Shown here one piece after another: positions 33,182 through 41,208 of a DNA stretch of 64,000 nucleotides. Under the pieces are notes generated by a model, which ran no database searches, was not told where the DNA came from, and saw only the letters and a program-made list of their open reading frames with translations. The position numbers and the translations under genes are program-made. Within the stretch, counting starts at the first letter, position 1, and each line of letters opens with the position of its first letter. This DNA is from CAHJXG01 sp965277495 (GTDB taxonomy: Bacteria; Pseudomonadota; Alphaproteobacteria; Acetobacterales; Acetobacteraceae), in assembly GCA_965277495.1 (NCBI GenBank), contig OZ255824.1, forward strand, positions 1,054,001-1,118,000, given 5' to 3'.

Positions 33182-34590
33182 GTTCCACGCTGTTCGAGAA
33201 AATCTGGTCCGCGCACCAGGTCGGCGACCTCCCCGGCGGGCGCGCTGCCCTGGTCATCGACCGCATGACCCTGCACGAGCTCTCCGGCGGCTACGCGCTG
33301 CGCGACATGCAGAAGGTGGGCGAGAAGCCGCACCTCCGCTCAGACCAAATATTCGCCGTTGCCGACCATGCGATGAGCACCGCGCCCGACCGCGGCCCGC
33401 ATGACTCCGTCAGCCGCGGCGGCAGCGAGATGATCACCTCGCTCGAGCAGAGCTGCCAATATTTCGGCTACCGCTACGCAAGGCCGGACGAGGAGGCGCA
33501 CGGCATCGTCCATGTCGCCGGGCCGGAGCAGGGCTTCATCCTGCCGGGCACCACGCATGTCTGCGGCGACAGCCATACCTGCACCGTCGGCGCGTTCGGC
33601 GCGCTGGCGTTCGCCGTGGGCTCGACCGAGGTCGCGACCGTCCTGCGGCGCAGCGCGCTGATCGTGCAGCGCCCGAAGACGCTGCGGATCACCCTGACCG
33701 GCCAGCTCGGCCCGCAGGTGTTCAGCAAGGACGTGGCGCTGCGCATCCTGGCGGAGCACGGGATCAAGCTGGCGCTCGGCTACGTCATCGAGTTCGCCGG
33801 GCCGCTGGTGGAGGCCATGTCGATGGAGGCGCGCATGACCCTCTGTAACATGGCCGCCGAGATGGGCACGCGCTACGCGCTGATTGCGCCGGACGAAACG
33901 ACGTTCGACTATTTGCGCCGCACCGTGCCCGCCCCGCCGGAGACGATGGACGCCGCGATCGCAGCCTGGCACGCCCTGCACACGGACCCGGACGCCACGT
34001 TCGACCGCGAGATCACGCTGGATGTCGATACGCTGGCGCCACAGGTCACCTGGGGCACGATGCCGCAGCATACGGTGGGCGTGGACGGCTGCGTGCCCGA
34101 CCCGGCGTCGTTCGACGACCCGGCGACGCAGGCCGGCGCAGAAAAGGCGCTCGGCTACATGCGCCTGCAACCGGGCGAGAAGCTGGCTTCGGTGCCGGTC
34201 GAGGCCGCCTTCATCGGCTCCTGCACCAACGCCAGGATTTCCGACCTACGCGCGGCGGCGGCGATCCTGCGCGGGCGCAAGGTCGCCGAGGGCGTCCACG
34301 CGATGTGCACGCCCGGCTCGATGAAGGTGCGCGCGCAAGCGGAGGCGGAAGGGCTCGACGCCGTGTTCAAGCAGGCCGGCTTCGAGTGGCGGAAATCCGG
34401 CTGCTCCAACTGCGCCGGGCGTGAAGGGCCGATCTGGGCGGACATGCGCGTCATCAGCTCCACCAACCGCAATTTCGAGAACCGGCAGGGGCCAGGGACC
34501 CGCACCCATCTTGCCAGCCCGGCCACCGTCGCCGCCTCGGCCATCGCCGGACGCATCACCGATCCGCGCACCCTTGCCGGAGGACGCTAA
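33178..34590 (+). CDS. LeuC-type hydro-lyase large subunit, module 1
   Basis: A 470-residue aconitase-superfamily large subunit of the bacterial LeuC type. The three [4Fe-4S] ligands are in place: GSCTN (Cys349) and SGCSNC (Cys409, Cys412), the same 60 and 3 residue spacing as E. coli LeuC. Other motifs: HVCGDSHTCTVGAFGALAF and STNRNFENRQG. True leucine-pathway LeuC is possible, but the neighbours are an ICL-family lyase and an MFS carrier with no leuA or leuB, which suggests a different substrate such as an alkylmalate or alkylcitrate. ATG 33178 overlaps the lyase stop. Confidence 0.9.
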   Translation: MSSTLFEKIWSAHQVGDLPGGRAALVIDRMTLHELSGGYALRDMQKVGEKPHLRSDQIFAVADHAMSTAPDRGPHDSVSRGGSEMITSLEQSCQYFGYRYARPDEEAHGIVHVAGPEQGFILPGTTHVCGDSHTCTVGAFGALAFAVGSTEVATVLRRSALIVQRPKTLRITLTGQLGPQVFSKDVALRILAEHGIKLALGYVIEFAGPLVEAMSMEARMTLCNMAAEMGTRYALIAPDETTFDYLRRTVPAPPETMDAAIAAWHALHTDPDATFDREITLDVDTLAPQVTWGTMPQHTVGVDGCVPDPASFDDPATQAGAEKALGYMRLQPGEKLASVPVEAAFIGSCTNARISDLRAAAAILRGRKVAEGVHAMCTPGSMKVRAQAEAEGLDAVFKQAGFEWRKSGCSNCAGREGPIWADMRVISSTNRNFENRQGPGTRTHLASPATVAASAIAGRITDPRTLAGGR

Positions 34591-34593
34591 GCC

Positions 34594-35229
34594 ATGCCGA
34601 ACCCGATCACCACGCTGCACGCGGTCGCATTGCCGTTGCTGCGCGACAACGTCGACACGGACGAGCTGATCCCGGTTTCGGAAAACACCCGGGTTTCGGA
34701 AAAAGGGTGGGGCGACGGGCTGTTCGCCGCCCAACGTTATTTGGAGGGGGCGGCGCATCATACGCCCGATCCCAGCTTCATCCTGAACCAGCCGCCATAC
34801 GACCGCGCCGAAATCGTCGTGTCCGGCGCCAACTTTGGCTGCGGCAGCTCGCGCGAAAGCGCCGTCTGGGCGTTGCGCGACTACGGGTTCCGGGTCGTCG
34901 CGGCGATCAGCTTCAACGAGACCTTCAAGCGCAACTGCATCATCAACGGCCTTGCGCCGCTTGCGGTCGCCCGGGAGGACGCGGAACGGCTCGCCGCGGA
35001 CGCCGCCAGGGATCCGGACGCCGGCGTTTCTGTCGATCTGGAGGGCGGGACACTCCGCCACGGCGAGCACGGCGCGGCCATCGCGTTCCAGCTCGACCCG
35101 TTCTACCGCGCCCTGCTGACATCGGGCCGCACGGAGGACGACATGTTGGGCGCGTTGCAGGCCGACATCGATGGCCGCCGGGAGGCGCTGGTCGACGCCG
35201 GGCCGTGGCTCCGGTCAGGCGGGTTGTAG
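34594..35229 (+). CDS. LeuD-type hydro-lyase small subunit, module 1
   Basis: The 211-residue swivel-domain partner of the LeuC-like protein three bases upstream; together they make the active heterodimer. Seen: LRDNVDTDELIPVSEN and GANFGCGSSRESAVWALRDYG, then SFNETFKRNCIINGL, in the order of bacterial LeuD. The size is that of type-1 LeuD (about 200 residues), matching the type-1 LeuC partner. A gap of 136 bases to the MFS gene follows. Confidence 0.9.
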   Translation: MPNPITTLHAVALPLLRDNVDTDELIPVSENTRVSEKGWGDGLFAAQRYLEGAAHHTPDPSFILNQPPYDRAEIVVSGANFGCGSSRESAVWALRDYGFRVVAAISFNETFKRNCIINGLAPLAVAREDAERLAADAARDPDAGVSVDLEGGTLRHGEHGAAIAFQLDPFYRALLTSGRTEDDMLGALQADIDGRREALVDAGPWLRSGGL

Positions 35230-35365
35230 CAGGGGCGCCGCGGTTCCCTATCCATAAGCCTGCGCGTATCAGAGTGCAGCAATGAATGTATTGGACAGTG
35301 CAAAGCCGATAACAGACCGTTGAAAGTAACCGCGCGCCGAACGCGGGCTTGCAGGAGGAAACGCA

Positions 35366-36592
35366 GTGGACACGAAGACGAAAGTCGTCGCGGCGGTTTG
35401 GTTCTTCCAGGTGGCCAATTACCTGGACCGCGTCGCCATGAGCTTCGCCGGGCCATCGATGATGAAGTCGCTGTCCATGGACCCCGGCGCCTTCGGCATC
35501 GTGCTGTCGTCATTCGGCGTCGGTTATTTTATCTCGCAAATCCCTGGCGGGCTGCTCGCGGACCGCTGGGGCGCGCGGGCGATCATGGTGACCGGCCCCA
35601 TTTTCTGGGCGCTGTTCACCGGCGCGACCGGGCTGGTTTCCACCCTGGTTGGGTTCGTGGCCGTGCGCGCCTGTTTCGGCGTCGCCGAGGGCATCTCGAA
35701 CGCGTCGTGCTACAAGGTGATCGGCGACCATTTCAGCTCGCAGGAGCGCGCGCGGGCCATATCCGTCTGGGCGACCGCGTTCGCCGTGGCGCCGGCCTTT
35801 GCCGGGCCGCTGGTCGGCGCGATCCTCGGCGGCTACGGCTGGCAGGCGGTGTTCTTCCTGATGATGATCCCGGCCCTGGCCGCGGCAGTGGTGAACTACA
35901 CGCTGATCCCGGCGAAGGCGGACGACTTGTCCGAGGCGGCGCAATCCGGCCACGGCGGCCACGCCTCCTTCGCCCACGTCCTGCGGCATCCCAGCCTTTG
36001 GCTGATATCGCTCAGCTATTTCGCCTTCAACATCGCCTATTGGGGCTATTTGAGCTGGATGCCGAGCTACCTGGCCATGGAGCACCATATCGACGTGAAG
36101 TCGATCGGGCTGCTGGGGGGTATTCCCTACGTCTTCGCCTTGGTCGGCATGATAATCGCGGGCTGGCTCGGCAGCGGGCCGCTGTATCGCTACCGCCCGC
36201 ATCTTCTGGTGGGCATGTATCTCTGCGCCGGCCTCTCGCTTTACTTCGCCTACGTCGCCGATACGCTGGCCATGTCGCTGGCCGGCCTGTCCGCGGCGGC
36301 GTTCTTCATCTACGGCGGGTTCGGGCCGTTGGGCGCCATCTTGCTCGACCTCGCCCCGGAACGGCACCGGGCCGCCTATTCCGGCGCGGTCAGCACGGCC
36401 GGCCAGCTCGGCGGCGTCGCCGCGCCGGTGATCATCGGGTTCATGGTCAAGGCGACGGGCAGCTTCGCGGCCGGCTTCGGCTTCATGATCGTCGGCCTGT
36501 GTATTTCGGCGGCCTGCCTGCTGGCCTTGATCTCGTTCCTGCCTGCCCAGCCGCGCCCGGCCGCCGCCGGGCCAACCTACGCCCGGCAATGA
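35366..36592 (+). CDS. MFS transporter, anion:cation symporter type
   Basis: A 408-residue inner-membrane carrier with 12 predicted helices. The N-terminus VWFFQVANYLDRVAMSFAGP and the loop GGLLADRWGARAIM are characteristic of the ACS subfamily, whose members import organic anions such as hexuronates, tartrate or phthalate with protons. GTG 35366 is used because GGAGG stands eight bases before it. Its position between two hydratase/lyase modules makes it the likely importer of their substrate acid. The final part of the frame is hydrophobic up to LLALISFLP and then a short basic tail. Confidence 0.88.
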   Translation: MDTKTKVVAAVWFFQVANYLDRVAMSFAGPSMMKSLSMDPGAFGIVLSSFGVGYFISQIPGGLLADRWGARAIMVTGPIFWALFTGATGLVSTLVGFVAVRACFGVAEGISNASCYKVIGDHFSSQERARAISVWATAFAVAPAFAGPLVGAILGGYGWQAVFFLMMIPALAAAVVNYTLIPAKADDLSEAAQSGHGGHASFAHVLRHPSLWLISLSYFAFNIAYWGYLSWMPSYLAMEHHIDVKSIGLLGGIPYVFALVGMIIAGWLGSGPLYRYRPHLLVGMYLCAGLSLYFAYVADTLAMSLAGLSAAAFFIYGGFGPLGAILLDLAPERHRAAYSGAVSTAGQLGGVAAPVIIGFMVKATGSFAAGFGFMIVGLCISAACLLALISFLPAQPRPAAAGPTYARQ

Positions 36593-36659
36593 CCGCCATG
36601 CGCCGGACCGGGCCGAGCCACGCCATTCTTTGCATGGAATACAGAATGGGAGGTTTGCG

Positions 36660-37538
36660 ATGAACCAGCGGCGGCAGTTCCGGACCCTGATGCAAGGGGA
36701 CGACATCGTGGTGGCGCCGGGCGCTTATGACGGCGCGACGGCGATGCTGGTGCAGGCGGCCGGGTTCACGGCGGCCTACATGACCGGCGCCGGCGTCTCG
36801 TCCACCTTCGGGCTGCCGGATTACGGGTTGCTGACCTTGACCGAGATGGCCGACCGGGCCGGGCTGATGGCCGGCGCCGTCGGCATCCCGCTGATCGCCG
36901 ACGCCGATACCGGCTATGGCAACGAGCTGAATGTCACGCGGACGGTGCTGGAGTTCGAGGCGCGCGGCGTCGCTGCCCTGCACATCGAGGACCAGGTGTC
37001 GCCAAAGCGCTGCGGCCACCTCGCCAGCAAGGAACTGGTGTCGCGGGAGGAATACCTGGCCAAAATCCGCGCCGCCGTCGCGGCCCGGCGCGATCCGGAC
37101 TTCGTCATCATCGCCCGGACGGATGCGCGCGCGGTTTCCGGCATGGACGAAGCCTTGGCGCGGGTGAATGCGGCGCTGGAGGCTGGCGCGGATATGGCGT
37201 TCGTGGAAGCGGTCCCCTCGATCGAGGAAGCCGCCGCGGTGCCCCGGCTCGTGCACGGCCCGTGCGTGCTGAACATCGTCATCGGCGGCCTCACCCCGGA
37301 GATCGGCGTGCTGCAGGCGCAGCAGATGGGATACCGCCTGGCGATCCTCCCCGGGGTGATCCTGGGGACGATGGTGGCGCGCGTCATGGAGGCGCTGGGC
37401 GAGCTGAAGGCGACGCAGAAGCATCCGTCCGTGCCCGGCGGCCTGACGCCGGCAGCCGTGTTCAAGCTGTTCGGCGCGGAACGGTGGGACGCGCTGCGGA
37501 CCCGGTTCCAAGCAGAATTCAAGACGGCTGCGGAGTGA
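36660..37538 (+). CDS. Isocitrate lyase/PEP mutase-family lyase, module 2
   Basis: A second 292-residue ICL-superfamily enzyme. Motifs: APGAYDGATAMLVQAAG, IADADTGYGN, LHIEDQVSPKRCGH (catalytic Cys) and VIIARTDAR. It shares only the motifs and fold with the module 1 lyase, so it is not a recent duplicate. The sequence is close to proteins annotated carboxyvinyl-carboxyphosphonate phosphorylmutase or dimethylmalate lyase, names often assigned by similarity alone. ATG 36660 has GGGAGG in front. It leads the second LeuC/LeuD-like pair. Confidence 0.85.
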   Translation: MNQRRQFRTLMQGDDIVVAPGAYDGATAMLVQAAGFTAAYMTGAGVSSTFGLPDYGLLTLTEMADRAGLMAGAVGIPLIADADTGYGNELNVTRTVLEFEARGVAALHIEDQVSPKRCGHLASKELVSREEYLAKIRAAVAARRDPDFVIIARTDARAVSGMDEALARVNAALEAGADMAFVEAVPSIEEAAAVPRLVHGPCVLNIVIGGLTPEIGVLQAQQMGYRLAILPGVILGTMVARVMEALGELKATQKHPSVPGGLTPAAVFKLFGAERWDALRTRFQAEFKTAAE

Positions 37539-37604
37539 TGCGCCGCCCCAACCCAACATAACCGTCCAACATAACCGTCCAACGCAACCGCAGGAGAGCC
37601 GCTC

Positions 37605-38885
37605 ATGGGAATGACCCTGGTCCAGAAGATCATCTCCGATCATCTCGGCGGTCAAATGGTGCAGCCCGGCGATGTGGTCATGCTGCCCTGCGACGTGGTG
37701 CTCGGCAACGACGCCTCGACCAACGCCTGCATCAGCGTGCTGCGGGACATGGGGGTCGAGCGCGTCTTCGACCCGTCGAAGATCGTGACGGTCGCCGACC
37801 ATTTTGCGCCGGCCAAGGACGTGCAATCGGCCATCTTGCTGCAAACCATGGAGCGGTGGGCGAAGGCGCAGGGGGTGAAGTTCTATGCGCAGGGCCGCGG
37901 CGGCATCGAGCATACCGTGCTGATCGAGGACGGCTGGGTTGTTCCCGGGGCGGTGATCCCCGGCGGCGACTCCCACACCTGCACCTACGGCGCGCTCGGC
38001 GCGTTCGGCACCGGGGTCGGCATCACGGATCTCGCCTGCTGCATGGCGATCGGCGCGTTCTGGCAAGCCGTGCCCAATACGATCCGGGTCACATTCAGCG
38101 GGACCAAGCGGCCCTTCGTGTCCGGCAAGGACCTGATCCTCGCGGTGCTGCAACAGACCGGCGTCGCCGGCGGCACCGGCTGCGTGCTGGAGTTCGCTGG
38201 ACCCGGCGCCACGGCGCTCTCGATCGACGAGCGCATGGCGGTCAGCAACATGGCGGTCGAGGCCGGCGCAGAGACGGGATTTTTCCCGGCCGACGAGACC
38301 ACCCGCGCATACTTGGACGGGCGCACCGACAGGCCCTGGACCGCCGCCCGCTCGGACCCGGACGCGCAGTTCGTGAGCGAGGTGCATGTCGACCTGGATG
38401 CGCTGGGGCCGCTCGTTGCCCTGCCGCACCTGCCGGGGAACGTGGCCGCGGTGCGCGAGGCGGCGGGGCGGCGGGTCGACCAGGTCTATATCGGCAACTG
38501 CGCCAACGGCACGATGACCGATCTGCGGCAGGCCGCCGCCATGCTGCGCGGGCGCACCGTGCACGAGGGCACCCGGATGATGATCGTCCCGGCGAGCCGC
38601 CGAGTTTACCAGCAGGCGTTGGACGAGGGCCTGTTCGACGTGTTCATCGCCGCCGGGGCGATGGTGTCGACGCCGACCTGTGGCGCGTGCTTCGGCGGGC
38701 ATAACGGCGTGCTGGCGCCCGGCGAGCGCGCGATCACCACGACCAACCGCAACTTCCGCGGACGCATGGGCTCGGGCGAGGCGGAGGTCTACCTGGCCAA
38801 CGCCTACACCGCCGCAGCGTCCGCCATCGCCGGCGAGATCATCGACCCGCGCGAAATGGCCGGTTCTCTGGAGGCGGTGGCATGA
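37605..38885 (+). CDS. LeuC2/homoaconitase-type hydro-lyase large subunit, module 2
   Basis: A 426-residue aconitase-superfamily large subunit of the shorter, archaeal-like LeuC2 class, which includes homoaconitase-type and dimethylmaleate hydratase enzymes. Fe-S ligands: GNCANGTMTDL (Cys299) and PTCGACFGG (Cys359, Cys362). PGGDSHTCTYGALGAFGTGVG and TTTNRNFRGRMG are further signatures. It is 44 residues shorter than the module 1 protein and belongs to another subfamily, so the cluster holds two independently acquired hydro-lyases. It overlaps the small-subunit gene by ATGA. Confidence 0.9.
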   Translation: MGMTLVQKIISDHLGGQMVQPGDVVMLPCDVVLGNDASTNACISVLRDMGVERVFDPSKIVTVADHFAPAKDVQSAILLQTMERWAKAQGVKFYAQGRGGIEHTVLIEDGWVVPGAVIPGGDSHTCTYGALGAFGTGVGITDLACCMAIGAFWQAVPNTIRVTFSGTKRPFVSGKDLILAVLQQTGVAGGTGCVLEFAGPGATALSIDERMAVSNMAVEAGAETGFFPADETTRAYLDGRTDRPWTAARSDPDAQFVSEVHVDLDALGPLVALPHLPGNVAAVREAAGRRVDQVYIGNCANGTMTDLRQAAAMLRGRTVHEGTRMMIVPASRRVYQQALDEGLFDVFIAAGAMVSTPTCGACFGGHNGVLAPGERAITTTNRNFRGRMGSGEAEVYLANAYTAAASAIAGEIIDPREMAGSLEAVA

Positions 38886-39406
38886 CCATCAAAGCCAAGG
38901 CGGTCATCATCGATCAGGACAACATCGACACCGACGTCCTGTATCCCGGGAAATTCCTCAATATCATCGACCCCGAGCAAACGCGCGAGCACCTGTTCGA
39001 GGGGCTCGATCCGTCGCTGCGGGACCTGCTCAAGCATGGGCCGACGGTGCTGTTCGTCGGCGAGAACTTCGGCTGCGGCTCGTCGCGCGAGCAGCCCACG
39101 ATCGCGATGAAGGCGTCGCAGGTGCAATGCCTGGTCGGCAAAAGCTTCGCCCGCATCTTCGAGCGCAATGCCGTGAACGGCGGCATGCCGGCCTTCGTCA
39201 ACCCGGACGCGGTGCTCGCGGCCAAGCCGGGCGCGGAGGTGGAGGTCGATCTCATGACCGGCATCGTGCGGATCGAGGGGACGGATTACCCGTCCGTGGC
39301 GATACCGCCGTTGCCGCACGCCATCATCATGGCCGGCGGCCTGGTGCCGTGGGTGCGCGCACGGCGGCAGGGCGGCGCATCGTTGCAGGACCAGCCTACC
39401 CGGTAG
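38882..39406 (+). CDS. LeuD2-type hydro-lyase small subunit, module 2
   Basis: A 174-residue partner for the preceding large subunit, of the short archaeal-like LeuD2 type. Motifs: DNIDTDVLYPGKFLNI, VGENFGCGSSREQPTIAM and SFARIFERNAVNGG. It is 37 residues shorter than the module 1 small subunit, in line with the different subfamily. Translation is coupled to the large subunit by the ATGA overlap. A 50-base gap separates it from the acyl-CoA ligase. Confidence 0.9.
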   Translation: MTIKAKAVIIDQDNIDTDVLYPGKFLNIIDPEQTREHLFEGLDPSLRDLLKHGPTVLFVGENFGCGSSREQPTIAMKASQVQCLVGKSFARIFERNAVNGGMPAFVNPDAVLAAKPGAEVEVDLMTGIVRIEGTDYPSVAIPPLPHAIIMAGGLVPWVRARRQGGASLQDQPTR

Positions 39407-39456
39407 CTTGGAAGCATGAACGCGGTTGCCGTCGCAAGAGCGGCCAGGAGGAAGCC

Positions 39457-41154
39457 ATGTTGACAGAACCAGCCGAGACCAACCATGAGCCGGCGTCCGC
39501 CACCCGGCAGGCGACGCCTGCGAGCCTGATCCAGGCCACGCCGTCCGCCTATGCCTATCCGTTGCTGATCAAGAACCTGCTGCACTCCGCGCTGCGCAGC
39601 GCGCCGGGCCAGGAGATCGTCTACCGCGACGTGCTGCGCTACGACTACCGCACGCTCGAGCAGCGGATCGGGCGGCTCGCCAACGGCCTCGCCGGCTTGG
39701 GGGTGAAGCCGGGCGATACCGTGGGGGTGCTGGACTGGGACAGCCACCGCTACCTGGAATGCTACTTCGCCGTTCCCAGCATGGGCGCGGTGCTGCACAT
39801 GGTGAACATCCGCCTGACGCCGGAGCAGATCCTCTACACGATCAACCACGCCGACGACGACGTCCTGCTGGTCCATACGGACTTCTTGGAGATGCTGGAG
39901 GGCATCAAGGACCGGATCGAGCGGGTGAAGACGATCGTCGTCCTGTCCGACGATGGCAAGGTTCCCACGACCTCGCTCGGGATCGCAGCCGAATATGAGG
40001 CGTTGCTCGCCGCCGCCTCGCCCGCCTGTGAGTTCGCCGATTTCGACGAGAACACCCGCGCCACGACGTTCTACACCACCGGCACGACCGGGCTGCCGAA
40101 AGGCGTGTTCTTCAGCCACCGGCAACTCGTGCTGCATGCGCTGGCCACCGCGACGGCGTTTGGCTGCTCGGCGGCGCAGGGCCGGCTGCACCGGGCCGAC
40201 GTCTACATGCCGATCACGCCGATGTTCCACGTCCATGCGTGGGGCCTGCCCTTCGTCGCGACCATGCTCGGGATCAAGCAGGTGTATCCCGGCAAGTATG
40301 CCCCCGACATCCTGCTCGGGCTCATCCAGGCCGAGGGCGTCACCTTCTCGCATTGCGTGCCGACGCTGCTGCAGATGATGTTGAGCAGCCCGCGCAGCGC
40401 CAGCGTCGACCTCACGCGATGGAAGGCGCTGATCGGCGGCTCGGCGCTGTCCAAGGGGCTTGCCAAGGCGGCCATGGACCGTGGCATCGACATCTGGGCG
40501 GGCTACGGCATGTCGGAGACCGGCCCGATCCTCACGGTGGCGCACCTCACGCCCGAGATGCTGGAGGGCGACGCCGACCAGCAACTGGAGGTGCGGACCA
40601 GGACGGGACGCCCGGCGCCGCTGGTCGACCTGCGGGTCGTGGACGCCGCAATGAACGACCTGCCGCATGACGGCAAGAGCGCCGGCGAGATCGTGGTGCG
40701 GGCGCCGTGGCTGACGCAGGGCTATTTGAAGGACGCCAAGAACTCCGAGGCGCTGTGGGAAGGCGGCTACCTGCACACCAGCGACATCGGCACGATCGAT
40801 ACGTTCGGCTATTTGCAGATCACCGACCGGTTGAAGGACGTGATCAAGACCGGCGGCGAGTGGATGTCGTCCCTGGCGCTCGAAGATATCATTTCGCAGT
40901 GCGCCGGCGTGGAGGAGGTCGCCGTCATCGGCGTGCCGGACGCGAAATGGGGAGAGCGGCCGTTGGCGATCGTCGTTGCCGAGGACGGCCTGACCGAGGA
41001 CGCGGTCAAGGCGCACCTGCGCGGCTTTGCCGGGCGCGACATCATCCCGAAGTGGGCGGTCCCGGAGCGCGTCATCCTGACGGACAGGATCGACAAGACC
41101 GGCATCGGCAAGATCGACAAGAAGGCGCTGCGCACGCGCTTCGGCCAGCCGTGA
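39457..41154 (+). CDS. Acyl-CoA synthetase, AlkK-like
   Basis: A 565-residue AMP-forming ligase. Motifs: FYTTGTTGLPKGVFFSHRQ, ITPMFHVHAWGLPF, AGYGMSETGP, YLHTSDIGTID and the C-terminal Lys in GIGKIDKKALR. The region MVNIRLTPEQILYTINHADD and the MFHVHAWG pattern are those of medium-chain fatty-acid CoA ligases such as AlkK. ATG 39457 follows a CAGGAGG ribosome site. Standing before a class II-like PHA synthase, it probably activates medium-chain acids for PHA, or the acid products of the lyase modules. The choice between these is inference. Confidence 0.9.
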   Translation: MLTEPAETNHEPASATRQATPASLIQATPSAYAYPLLIKNLLHSALRSAPGQEIVYRDVLRYDYRTLEQRIGRLANGLAGLGVKPGDTVGVLDWDSHRYLECYFAVPSMGAVLHMVNIRLTPEQILYTINHADDDVLLVHTDFLEMLEGIKDRIERVKTIVVLSDDGKVPTTSLGIAAEYEALLAAASPACEFADFDENTRATTFYTTGTTGLPKGVFFSHRQLVLHALATATAFGCSAAQGRLHRADVYMPITPMFHVHAWGLPFVATMLGIKQVYPGKYAPDILLGLIQAEGVTFSHCVPTLLQMMLSSPRSASVDLTRWKALIGGSALSKGLAKAAMDRGIDIWAGYGMSETGPILTVAHLTPEMLEGDADQQLEVRTRTGRPAPLVDLRVVDAAMNDLPHDGKSAGEIVVRAPWLTQGYLKDAKNSEALWEGGYLHTSDIGTIDTFGYLQITDRLKDVIKTGGEWMSSLALEDIISQCAGVEEVAVIGVPDAKWGERPLAIVVAEDGLTEDAVKAHLRGFAGRDIIPKWAVPERVILTDRIDKTGIGKIDKKALRTRFGQP

Positions 41155-41208
41155 AATGCCGGCGGCGGCGGCGGCGGAAATCCTGACCAAGCTTGGAGCC
41201 TAGGGACC

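Noticed and set aside
33178..35229. Leucine biosynthesis leuCD
   Set aside because: No leuA or leuB nearby, and the pair is coupled by ATGA to an ICL-family lyase and followed by an organic-anion carrier; a leucine role is kept only as an alternative.
36483..38702. Long antisense open frame of over 700 codons opposite the module 2 lyase and LeuC-like genes
   Set aside because: The translation is rich in Arg, His, Gly and Ala without motifs, as expected opposite GC-rich genes; the plus-strand genes are well supported.
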